Source: Lamellibrachia columna
Taxonomy: Eukaryota; Annelida; Polychaeta; Sabellida; Siboglinidae
Length of the DNA stretch: 64,000 bases
Direction: 5' to 3'
Assembly: GCA_963662155.1 (NCBI GenBank)
Contig: OY759271.1
Location: 36,149,027 to 36,213,026 of the forward strand
Positions 30,901 to 39,000 of this stretch are shown here, in pieces (positions within the stretch are counted from its first letter, which is position 1; each line of letters begins with the position of its first letter). Made by a program: the position numbers and the translations under genes. A model generated the notes under the pieces. The model saw nothing but the letters and a program-made list of their open reading frames with translations, made no database searches and had not been told where the DNA came from.

Positions 30901-32394
30901 CCAAAACCAGGCTTTTCTCGACAATTTGACAAAACCATTTTATTACAGATTCAAATAGAGGAGATACATAGCTTTAAAATGACACCAACATGAGCAGTAT
31001 ATCTTACTCCTGGGTCAAGATATTGCACTTTTAGTGTACACATTCTTGGAATAACAGTTTTGAGAAAATCAGCTTTAAAAAAACGGCATTGAAAAATTGC
31101 TTCTCCCATAGCAACCAAGCACTTATAACGTTCCAAATAAATTTATTATATTCTTCCAGTATGTGTGTATAAAGAAGATTCAGAAGTATAAAGTGGAAAA
31201 AAAGTAATATTTATTGAATGCCACCTCATTTACTACCAGGTTTGGTATTCCCGGAGACTACCGCGAGCACTAGGAGCCGAATCCCTAAAGTAAATCCCTG
31301 AAATATCTGAAAATAAAACATTATTTACACATTACATACATAATAACACTACACAATGTCAGTTCCCCCAATCTAGAAAGTCTGCTCCCGCTGGTGCTGA
31401 GCTAACCAGTGCAGGCTCAATGTGGTCTTCACCTGCCCCTGGGCCTGCTGAGGCGACCTCCACGGGCTCAACGCGGTCTTCGAAGTAATCTTCAAACAAG
31501 GCATCTAAATTGCTGTCCTCAAGATTGCACCCCCTCACTCGATCCAACTCGGTAGCTAAATAAGCTTCTTTCGATACCATAGTGCAAATCTTTAACGAAT
31601 CGAAGACGAAAACAGTGGGCGAAAATGGCGAACAAAGACGAAAGGAATGTGTAAACAAGCCAACTGCACATGCGTGTTTACGTTTTCAACCAATCAGCGA
31701 GCGTTTCGCAACTACTATAGCAACAACAGCACTTTGTTGCTGGATAAATTATGTAAAATAGGAGCTGTTCCATTGGTCTAGAGTGTAGTTGACGTCATAA
31801 GCTTTCCAGCCATGTATAACATTTGGGGCTTCCCGTTTGTAAGCGAGCGTAGACAGTCGATCATAAACGCGTAAAAATAGCTTTGTTTCAGACTTCTAAA
31901 CCACAACGCTAATCAGGGGCTTCAATAAAGTGCTAAGTATTACTAGTTTGAACAATCTTTCAATTTATATAAATGGATTTATGGAAAGATTGATAATTTC
32001 GTCGATCAATTCCGTCGTTAACCCATTTTCGACAATTCGAAGGTACACCATGCATTTTTGGCTCCTGCACCGAACTAAATCTAGCGAGAAGCGCCTGGTT
32101 TTGGCATGGGCATGGCGCATCACACATGTACATATTCCACAGATAACTATGCACTGACCATTATGTGTGGTTCTTTTACATACTGCACCTTTGTAATGAC
32201 GAAAATGAGGTGGGCCCGGATTCTAGACAAGTGCCAACATATTGAGTTGAGAATACTGAACATTTAAGAATTTTTTTAATGAAGTTGCCTTTTCATGGTC
32301 GACTCGCAATAGAAACTGCAGAACAATGACCTACCTGGACATGTTCTGCTACACTTTCAGGGGCAGATTCTGCAGCTGTGTTTTCCCCTGACAT
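18813..32394 (-). CDS. Unrecognised small Gln-rich protein with KEN box and NLS-like motif
   Basis: This is an inferred three-exon coding model on the minus strand: 32394-32335 (starts MSGENTAAESAPES), 19596-19422 and 18955-18813. Junction phases agree (0, then 1), giving 125 residues. Exon 2 is rich in Ser/Gln (SQPHSEQTSSQQCSQQALSQ) and ends in acidic sequence with EDKENID, a KEN-type APC/C degron candidate. Exon 3 has TMQKRLSDPG and TSPAKKQKV, a proline-directed phosphosite next to a basic nuclear-localisation-like cluster. A non-coding 5' exon is likely at about 32830-32750 (donor TTTTAG|GTAAGA). The acceptor for the ATG exon is TTTTCAG at 32401-32400. I do not recognise the family, and function is unknown; a nuclear, cell-cycle-regulated protein would be speculation. 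The 12.7-kb intron between exons 1 and 2 might hide further exons. Confidence 0.55.
19422..19596 (-). CDS. Second coding exon: Ser/Gln-rich, KEN motif
   Basis: Acceptor CTTCTTGCAG, then DVPSALQSSQPHSE..., ending GAC CAA G before GTATTG. This donor gives phase 1, matching the next exon. A nearer-looking donor (CCCA|GTAAAC) gives the wrong phase and would stop immediately. Confidence 0.6.
20040..20290 (-). repeat. Dispersed repeat, copy 1 (partner at 57400-57660)
   Basis: The sequence around CTTATGACTCCTTGCACT, TTTTGGTAG, AAATCATGT and ACATGCATAACATTGCTAAC is shared with 57400-57660 in the same orientation at clearly above-random identity. Minus-strand frames in both give similar peptides (AMLCMF..., P-AVxHDFF), but both are broken. 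It is probably an old LINE/SINE-type family. Confidence 0.65.
20299..21318. mobile_element. hAT-like non-autonomous element, CAGGGTT ends
   Basis: The element begins CAGGGTTCAAAATTATCG and ends with the complement of CAGGGTTTGCC at 21318. CAGGG ends with an 8-bp target duplication are typical of hAT elements. The flanking octamers (CATATATA and ATTATATA) agree at 6 of 8 positions. A short plus frame at 20767 (MFGFTGCERPPPKKRKTDEE, then stop) resembles the basic N-terminus of an hAT transposase. Near the right end is a palindromic GGACCAGCAA/TTGCTGGTCC. Confidence 0.6.
22173..22370 (+). mobile_element. hAT-like left end with AAGTA/ACTTGAGTA tracts
   Basis: CAGGGTTGGCATGTAACGAA opens a stretch dense in GTAACGAAGTA, AAAGTACTTCG and ACTTGAGTAG motifs. 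Related ACTCAAGTAG tracts in opposite sense occur at 25170-25285, so the TTAA-flanked element at 23451-24970 may be inserted inside this one. No matching CCAACCCTG right end is seen at about 25.3 kb, so the outer element is incomplete. Confidence 0.5.
23451..24970 (+). mobile_element. TTAA-flanked DNA transposon with 22-bp inverted ends
   Basis: The left end GGATACACGCGCCTCGTGAA(AT) and the reverse complement of the right end, GGATACAGGCTCCTCGTGAA(AT), match at 20 of 22 positions. TTAA flanks both sides (23447-23450 and 24971-24974). TTAA targets are typical of piggyBac and Kolobok elements. The 1520-bp element carries one open frame (23541-24413) related to the C-terminal half of Mutator-like transposases, so it looks like an internally deleted or short derivative. 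Confidence 0.75.
23541..24413 (+). CDS. Mutator/Kolobok-like transposase, C-terminal region only
   Basis: This frame of about 290 codons starts at the first ATG (MMASGTSAVKAA). It contains LSGKGRLTRDRMKKWSSYYR, HHAVWAIFFHSLST, DDPHHSFCSDTWCYWLQAQ, SNANESLHSTVWRRAP and TTEIAVALAVMSYNKGA. These are hallmarks of the region after the DDE core in a widespread invertebrate 'Mutator-like transposase' family, as I recall it. The N-terminal catalytic part is absent upstream. The last ~40 residues (FVLRILANPTLS...) read into non-coding sequence, so the true end is probably near GGHWPFELN at about 24290. Without the catalytic core it is probably non-functional alone. Confidence 0.75.
   Translation: MMASGTSAVKAATLPTTTLSGKGRLTRDRMKKWSSYYRKAIVENATDAAHHAVWAIFFHSLSTLDDPHHSFCSDTWCYWLQAQLEGVDPAIKLKQMKHDTPLPRDVSERLIPLFEHLANPDLLSRCMKLVTSNANESLHSTVWRRAPKEKYCGKKTTEIAVALAVMSYNKGAGALSDAISSLGVSPGKTLLRVTAQLDALRLRVADKVAQTATKTSRKRRAMQKLQHDIKMVASEGVVYDAGGHWPFELNFVCYFVLRILANPTLSILLFYILLLLLFIITFLNLYIIPC
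25170..25285 (-). repeat. ACTCAAGTAG tract, partner of 22173-22370
   Basis: Runs of ACTTTTACTCAAGTAGTTTT appear twice with TTTACAAAGTAATTTT between. They are the opposite-sense counterpart of the AAGTAC/ACTTGAGTAG tract at the left, consistent with sub-terminal repeats of one element. Confidence 0.5.
25290..25440 (+). promoter_or_regulatory. Promoter-like segment before a short ORF
   Basis: It contains CCAATCAGCG (CCAAT box), TTGACGTTATC and GCATGCGCAG (NRF1-like), about 60-150 bp upstream of the ATG at 25444. Similar elements sit in opposite orientation at 31680-31800. Whether this is a host or a transposon promoter is unclear. Confidence 0.35.
25444..25653 (+). CDS. Short acidic ORF of unknown origin, probably transposon 5' remnant
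   Basis: It encodes MAGSSGASEASFDVSFEMDI then FDGFYARDVKLVEELIQ and runs out of frame after 69 residues; the other frame continues with DSNVILDPDD-like acidic codons. A degenerate second copy of the region follows (about 25540-25680 versus 25720-25870: CCAGACGATTTAGACGCTGT / CCGGACGATTCGGACGCTGT, then TGTTTTGTGT...TTTATTTGAAC). No homolog is recognised. Confidence 0.3.
   Translation: MAGSSGASEASFDVSFEMDIGKEFDGFYARDVKLVEELIQANSIEKVPMKLTSPTSKTATLTAAPTITM
26896..27126. repeat. Inverted repeat with hammerhead-ribozyme-like cores
   Basis: Arms 26896-26976 and 27046-27126 are near-perfect reverse complements around a 69-nt loop. The right arm reads CTGAAGA (27046-27052), then a stem ATTGCT-GAT-AGCAGT, then GAAACGTCAC (from 27071). 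This is the CUGANGA...GAAA catalytic half of a type I hammerhead, and the left arm carries the same on the minus strand. An upstream ACGTC (26999-27003) could be the cleavage strand, pairing with CGT after GAAA, with ACTACCG/CGGTAGT as part of helix I. Penelope-like retroelements are known to carry such ribozymes in their terminal repeats. Helix I pairing is imperfect, so activity is unproven. Confidence 0.6.
27340..27745 (+). repeat. Long inverted repeat, left copy
   Basis: Contains GTTGCCATGGCAACAAACAA, AGATGGCCACCA, CCTCCAATAATTCAG, ACAACACCTCATGATATGCA, CAAAACTTCATTGGTGTAGC and GGCAAACGGCTGTCAAA. The same order occurs in reverse complement at 29500-29745. A poly(A) run (about 27581-27599) interrupts this copy. 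No coding content is seen. Confidence 0.8.
28240..28745 (+). mobile_element. Penelope-like element fragment with GIY-YIG endonuclease remnant
   Basis: One frame gives LKKYGVTTVMRPHTTMRRLM followed by VHPK, and after a frameshift ELIYQILCKSCGAAYKGETG followed by RLFKARLNEHKKDV. These match the end of the reverse transcriptase linker and the GIY-YIG nuclease (Y-I-CK-C...Y-GETGR-F--RL-EH) of Penelope-like retroelements. Later frames give TVHHQHDLTDH-type remnants. Downstream, CTGACGAAGTCACC...GACGATGACAATTTC at about 28720-28755 resembles a decayed hammerhead core. The fragment is frameshifted and inactive. Confidence 0.65.
29500..29745 (-). repeat. Long inverted repeat, right copy
   Basis: The reverse complement matches the left copy: CCATGGCAGCAAACAAAGAT, CTCCTCCAATAATTCAGGT, CAACACCTCATGTTATGCAA, AAAACTTCATTTGTGTAGC and GCAAACGCCTGTCAAAT. 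The two copies bracket about 1.75 kb that includes the GIY-YIG fragment. They could be two insertions of one family in opposite directions, or ends of one element. Confidence 0.8.
29746..31200. other. Repeat-rich intron of the small minus gene, nothing else recognised
   Basis: No supported exon or RNA is seen. Adjacent stretches 26100-26890 and 28800-29490 are likewise non-coding AT-rich sequence, probably decayed transposon. Confidence 0.4.
31359..31574 (-). CDS. Small acidic ORF of unknown function
   Basis: MVSKEAYLATELDRVRGCN...LEDSNLDALFEDYFED...GADFLDWGN-stop (about 72 residues). It lies downstream of promoter-like CCAAT and CRE sites at 31680-31800 and upstream of an AATAAA on the minus strand at 31215-31210, so it could be a compact gene. 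It could equally be the first exon of a transposon protein. No family is recognised. Confidence 0.3.
   Translation of the reverse strand, partial: SKEAYLATELDRVRGCNLEDSNLDALFEDYFEDRVEPVEVASAGPGAGEDHIEPALVSSAPAGADFLDWGN
31770..31797 (-). promoter_or_regulatory. CCAAT box and palindromic CRE
   Basis: The minus strand has a perfect TGACGTCA (31790-31797) and ACCAATGG (about 31769-31776), roughly 200 bp upstream of the ATG at 31574. A second CCAAT (AACCAATCAGCG) is at about 31689 on the plus strand. Confidence 0.35.
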
Positions 32395-32399
32395 TCTGA
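32335..32399 (-). CDS. First coding exon of the small minus-strand gene
   Basis: TTTTCAG acceptor, five leader bases, then ATG at 32394-32392 and 20 codons (MSGENTAAESAPE...VAEHVQ) to a strong donor CAG|GTAGGT. Composition (Glu/Ala/Ser) resembles the exon at 19.5 kb, and the phase (0) fits it. Confidence 0.6.
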
Positions 32400-32799
32400 C
32401 TGAAAAGACCAATTCAGATTAAGCCTCCACTCTTGGCTTGTATCTAGGCTACAGTGAACAATGGCAATGCCAATGCTTCGGGCGTGGCACTGTGAAGCTT
32501 TTGTAAATACAAAGAGGAATGTACTTAAAAAGCCATAGCTGGTTTATTTGCTATTCCATTACTGACACTGGCAGACCGCAGCCGCAGTCGCCAAGCCGGA
32601 GCAAAAATTACAAAATCAAACGGCGTCTGTCTCTGCAAAAATAACCAATTACATTTTTGTCAGGGAACCGTACGGCAACACAAAGTTACGTGTGTAGGAC
32701 TTTGGTAACAAATAACTTATTAGAAGTCACAAAATGTGTGGAATCTTACCTAAAACTTCTCAAATACCTTAACCTTCTCCTTTCGTTCCAAGCAGACGA

Positions 32800-33031
32800 C
32801 TGAAGTTTCGCGCGTTTGCGTTTGCTGTTACCCATGTGACTATGATTAACCAATTAAATGCGACATTACCAGACGACATATATATTTTCTCTTGAATTAG
32901 ATATAGCAAACGAGGGCAGATTTCATATAAATCGCGCATGTGTGGGCGTAATTAGTTTAAAATTCGCGTGCGTTTAAATAAAAATAAAGCTCTTGTTTAT
33001 GTAATATTGCGCCATCTGGCGGTGCTTCGCT
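32800..33031. promoter_or_regulatory. Divergent promoter between the small gene and COMMD9
   Basis: The inferred 5' exon of the minus-strand gene (ending upstream at about 32830) and the COMMD9 start codon at 33032 are only about 200 bp apart. The interval has CCAAT-like ATTAACCAATTAAATG at about 32846, GC-rich CGCGCATGTGTGGGCG, and GCGCCATCTGGCGG next to the COMMD9 ATG. No TATA box is at a usual distance. A shared bidirectional promoter is an inference from geometry. Confidence 0.5.
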
Positions 33032-33082
33032 ATGGCTGATCCATCCCACGAATATTATAGGCATTTAAGCAATCTATTAAAG
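33032..33082 (+). CDS. COMMD9: COMMD9 exon 1 (17 codons)
   Basis: ATGGCT... encodes MADPSHEYYRHLSNLLK and ends AAG|GTAAAC in phase 0. It joins exon 2 (APSKDIV) to give the LLK-A-SKD junction seen in other COMMD9 proteins and a total length within one residue of human. An alternative start at 43141 was considered and rejected. Confidence 0.85.
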
Positions 33083-36000
33083 GTAAACAATGCGACTTCT
33101 GTCTAATATTATAACTATTATCAAATTGTCGCTGCTTAGGTTGAACGTGCATTGTAAAATAATTCCCGTGCAAATCAGTTTGGAAAAAGATGAGCGATAA
33201 TTGGGTTTGTGTTTCCTCGGGCTTGGCCGGTGTAAGAGGCACGTCAAAAAAAAATTAGATATCATGATAGAACATTGGCAATTGATTTAAATGAAAGGTG
33301 AAACGTAAAGGAACCAAAAACTGCTTATTTTATTAATATATCTTTATTAGATCTAAAGTTTTTAATACGGTAAAAATTCGAAAATTTTGTGTATCGTATA
33401 CAGGAAAAAGACTAATTTTTGTATTTTCTTTCAATAAATGTATGATTAAAATGGCATAATTTTTGTATTTTTGCATATATTTTAATAATTTTTTCAGGAG
33501 TTGCAAGCACATTAAGTAGGGTCATAAATATGCATAATCCAGTCATGTATCATTATTTAAGAGTATCATTACATTAAGAGTAACTCGGTTAAGTACTTGT
33601 ACTTGAGACTTCGTTTAGCAAACTCGTGGTGAACCCTGATCGTATGTATATTATATTGACCACATTTATTATAGTTATGAACACTATTGTTTTGATCAAG
33701 TGGTAAGTTTTGCAGGTAGACGGGTAGTTTATTGTTTGAAAATTTATGATATAATTTTAGAATATGCTCTAGTTTTAGTAAATTGACTTTTGAACAGTGG
33801 ATCGGTATGAGCATTATATGTGCTTAAACATATAATTCAGACAGCTTTCTTTTGAAGTTTTTTATTCTATCACATCTATAGCCCCAGGCCGTTAAGCCAT
33901 AGTTTAGATGTGACAATATCAAAGTGTTATACAACATAATCTTTATATTAAGAGGTAACAATCGTTTGAGTTTATTTAGGATACCTATAATTCTGGGACA
34001 CCTATTTGAAATTTTTTTGATGTGGCTTTGCCAGTTTAATTGTTCATTAAAACTTATCCCTAGGAAATTGAACGCATCTACTCTATCGATATATGTATTA
34101 TCTATTTAAATATTTAGTGGATTTATCATATTATTTCTTCTAGCCATTTTGAAGATCATATATTTGGATGTATTTACTCGGTACTCGGATCCCTTGGGCG
34201 CCATGTGTCGCATAGGGCATGTACAATAGTCCGCCATTCCGCCCTGTCAGCCGCCCTCTGTGCCGCCTCTGCCCATGATGTCCACCCAAACGCATCTCGT
34301 TCTTTTTCCGCCATGTCTCTTTTGGTCTTCCGATCACTCTTTTTCCCACAGGTGTGCAATTCATCACTATACGGCAGTCATTTGTATTTTCAAATCGAAG
34401 GATATGGCCAATAAAACTCCATCATCTAGCTTTGATGATGTCTGTTATCCTGCTTATTTCTACCTCTTCATACAGTTTTTCATTTGAAATTTTTCTTGGC
34501 CAGAATATATGTAGAATTCGACGCAAACATCTATTGTGAAATGTATTGAGCCTGTCCATCATTTTGGTTTACCTTCCAGCATTCTGCTCCATATAGTAGA
34601 ACTGACATCACATTGCTCTTGTAGATTCTGAGTTTTGTTTTCCTTCTGTATTGGCCTGATGCCCACACTTTCCTCAGTTTATAATAGGCTGCTCTCACTT
34701 TCTTTAGGCGTGCGCTTATATCTGCTGTTGAACCTTTGTCTGCATCCATAACTGAGCCTAGATAAGTGAAACTATCAACAGTCTCTACATCGTCTATGCC
34801 TATTACTATTGGTTGGTTATCATCAGTCTTGATCTTCATCACTTTCATTTTGGCTGTGTTTATGTGTAATCCAGTTCTCTTTGCGTGCACTTCTAGCTTG
34901 TTTGTCTTCTGTTGTAAGTTTCTTCTTGATGTTGACAACAAAGCTAAATCGTCTTCAAAATCTAGGTCCTCCATCGTATCTAATCCCCATTGAATTCCTC
35001 TTTTCCTTCTAGTTGTTTTCCGCATGATCCAGTCTATCACCAATACAAACAAAAACCCTGACATCACACATCCTTGCCTCACTCTTGACATTACAGGAAA
35101 CCATTTTGACAATTTGCCTTCATGCTCAACTGCACATCTGAAGTTTTTGTAAGACATTTTCACAACATTGATAATTTTGGATGGAATTCCATAGTATTTC
35201 ATAATTCTCCATAAACTCTCTGTGTGAATACTATCAAAGGCTTTCCTAAAATCCACATAGTTGATGAAGAGTGGGCTATTCCATTCGAGGCACTGGTTGA
35301 TGATATTCCTTAATATGAAAATTTGCTGCATACATCCTTTCCCCCTTCTGAAACCTGCTTGTTCTTTCCTCAGTTTGTTATCGAGCGCATCTCTTATCCT
35401 GACTATAATCACCCTTCCCAGCACCTTGCTGGGAACTGACAACAGCGTAACACCTCTCCAGTTATTACAGTTCTCCAGGTCACCTTTTTTTAGGTAATTT
35501 AATGATGACTCCTTTCTGCCATTCTTCAGGTATTTCTTCATTCTTCCATATTAATTTGAACACTTCCTCAAGTTTTCGTGCTACCATATTACTCTGTGTT
35601 GTCAACATTTCAGCCTGTATGTTATCAACTCCTGGTGATTTACCGTTTCCCAATGCTTTTATACTTTTTTCAATTTCTTCTATAGTAGGTGGATTAGTGT
35701 CAGTGTTTATGTCGAATAATTCATTGTTTGGAACATCAACAGGATCGTCGGGTGCCTCTGAGTTCAGAACCTCACAGAAGTGTTCTCTCCATCTATCTAT
35801 CTGGTCTGCTTCTGATTTTATTACTTCTCCACCTTTGTTCTTGACCGGTGTACTTTTTCTGCAGCTTTCATTAGTTATTTTCTTGGTCATTGTAAACAAC
35901 GTTCTTTGTTCACCTCTGTTTGCAGCATTCTCTGCTTGTTTTGCAAGGTCGTCCATATATGTCCTTTTGTCTGCACGGACACAGTTTTTAACTTCTTTGT

Positions 36001-39000
36001 CTTTGGCTCTATACTTGTTTTTTAGTATTGTCTTTAGTCTTTCCGACTTGGTAGCATTGATTTTGTCCTTGACTGCGTTCCGCTCGCTTACTTTTTCCAG
36101 GCTTCTTCCTGTCATCCATCCTGGTTGTGCGTGCGTTCTGAATCCAAGGACTTCTTCGCTAGCACCACAAATAGCTTCCTTCTCCCCTGACCAACAATCC
36201 TCTACTCTTTCAGTGTGTTCCAACACCTGGAACCTATTACTCAGTGCAATCTTGAACTCTTGAGCAGTTTCATACACTCGAAGCTTATCAACATCATACC
36301 TCTTTCTACCGCCCTTCTCCACCGAATGTCTACACAGCTTAAGTTGGATATTAGCTACAACAAGTTCGTGATCACTGCCTACATCTGCTCCTCTCCTTAC
36401 TTTTACATCTTTCAATGATCTTCTGAATCTTCTATCAATTGTGATGTGATCAATTTGGTTCTTGGTAACTCCATTTGGTGACGTCCACGTTAACTTGTGG
36501 ATGCCCTTGTGCGGAAATATACTGCCACCGATTACAAGATTCTGTGTTTGACAAAACTCTGCGAATAAGAATCCATTTTCATTCATCACTCCACATTCGT
36601 TTGTTCCCATCACGTTTTCATAGCCGTTATTGTCCGCTCCTATTTTTGCATTCATGTCTCCTAGGACCACAAGCATGTCATGTTTCGGTACTGCTGTTGT
36701 TATACCGTGCAAAACTTCATAGAAGTGCTCCTTATCCACATCGCTTGCATCGTTTGTGGGCGTGTAGCATTGCACTACAGTCATCTTTATGTGTTTTGAA
36801 AAGAATCTAGCAGTAATAATTCGTTCGTTCACTGGATGCCACTCGAGAAGTGTATTCCGGTTCTTCTTAGATATTATTATCCCAACACCAAACTCGTGCC
36901 TGGTTTCTACCCCAGAATACAACACTGTTTCCCCTCCTTCTAGTCTGACTTTTCCTATTCCAGTCCACCTACTCTCGCTGATTCCCAGTATGTCTATGCC
37001 ATAGTTGTTCATTTCATCTACAATTTGCTCAGTTTTACCATCTGCGTTCATCGTCCTTACATTCCAACACGCAACCTTGATCTGTTTTCGTGGATGTACT
37101 AATGGCTCTATCTTGGTGTTAACTTCATTACGGCTTTGGCGATCACCATTCATGCTATCCTCTGTCGAAGAACGAGCACCAATATCACCCATCAGAAAGG
37201 CTGGATTTCTTGTACATGTTTTTTATTTACATTTAGAGATAATTTGTTTAATTTAAGCCACTCATAAATTTTTTCTAGTTCTGTGTTGATTAAGAATTCT
37301 ACATTTTTATTTTTGCTATATTGTGCGAAAGAATCTAGGGTACTTGAAAGTGTCGTGTCATCGGCGTACATAATAAAGTTGAATGTTGGACTAGATTTGT
37401 AAATTATAAATAACAAAGGGCCTAGAATTGATCCTTGAGGTACGCCTGTGGATATATTAAGCATATCTGATTGGGCGTCTTCAAATTCTACGTACTGTTT
37501 TCTATTTCTTAAATAATTTTTTAATAGGTCTAAAGCTACTCCTTTTACGCCATAAAACTCTAACTTATCGATTAATATTGAGTGATCCAGAGTGTCAAAT
37601 GCTTTTGACAGGTTGAAGTAAATATTTATAGGTATTTCCTTATTATCCATACGTGTCAACATCCTATCAATTAATTCAACAGTGACAAATTCCATAGAAT
37701 GTTCCTTTCTAAATCCATACTGACTATTGTACATAAGTTTATGTCTTTTTAAGAAAGAATCTAGCTGGTCATAAATTTTTGAAATTGCAAGTAAGATTGA
37801 TATTGGCCTGTAGTTGCAGAATAGGGTTTCGTCCCCTTTTTTATAAATTGGTATTACTTTGGCAGTTTTGAGTTTGTCGGGGAAGATACCTGTAGTTAAT
37901 ATTTGGTTTGTGATTAAAGTTAAAGATTTTGTCAAAACAGGTTTAATTAACTTTAGAAGCCATGAAGAAACACTGTCAAATCCACAACTTGCTTTTGTGT
38001 GCATATCATCTATTGTTTTAGATATTGTTTCTTCATTAACAAGTTGAAAATTAAATACATTGTTATGGTTTCCATTAAGATAGTATGTGAAAGTTTTATT
38101 TGTGGAATTTTTTATTTGGTTGGCTAAATTTGGGCCAATATTGGTAAAATATGAATTAAATGTGTTTGCAATAGTATCTGAAAGTTTTATTTGTGGAATT
38201 TTTTATTTGGTTGGCTAAATTTGGGCCAATATTGGTAAAATATGAATTAAATGTGTTTGCAATTGCCGTTTTATCTGCTATGATATTTTCGCTATAAATA
38301 AAGGAGTTGGGGAACGTTTTCTTTCTGTATGTTCTAGAAAGAATACCATTAATTGTTTCCCATGGTTTTTAATGTTATTTTTGAATTTATTAAAACATAA
38401 TTCGTAATGTATGCGTTTAGCAGTACGTATGCTTTTTTAAGGATAGTATTCAGGTTGATCCGAATTGCAAAGTATTTTGGTGATTCTGGTCGAGTAGTTT
38501 TTAGTGTCTTATATAATTAATTTTTCTCTGTATCGAATGGATTTGAGCAGACCTAACGTAATCCAAGCAGATTTCTTGTGTTTGTATTTTTTAATTTAAC
38601 TGTTTTATATGGCATATGTTTATTTTTTGCACATTGCGTTATGTCATGTAGGATATTATAATTTACATTAGGGTTTGCATTAGGAGATTGGTCGAGTTTA
38701 CTCTAAACATTTGATGAGAAAACCTTGTGTATAAAAATCAGATATTGAATCAGAGTTCTGTGTAGAAATTTTTATTTATCTTGGTAAAGGTTCTGTGTGG
38801 GAAATGGTATTTAGAAAAGTGAAATATGGTTGGTGGTCTGATAATTGTTTAGTTAAAATGCCTGATTTAGGCTTCATTGTAGATTTAGTTAATTTGCAAA
38901 AGAAATTATCAATTACAGTTCCATTATTCTTGGAGAGCCTAGTAGGAAGTGTGATGTGGGGGTAAAAGCTATATGATATTAAAGTATAAAAAAATTCCGT

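Noticed and set aside
35480..35541. Programmed frameshift between endonuclease and RT in the RTE element
   Set aside because: RTE elements normally use one frame; this copy has a second frameshift and an altered catalytic motif, so ordinary decay is the simpler explanation.
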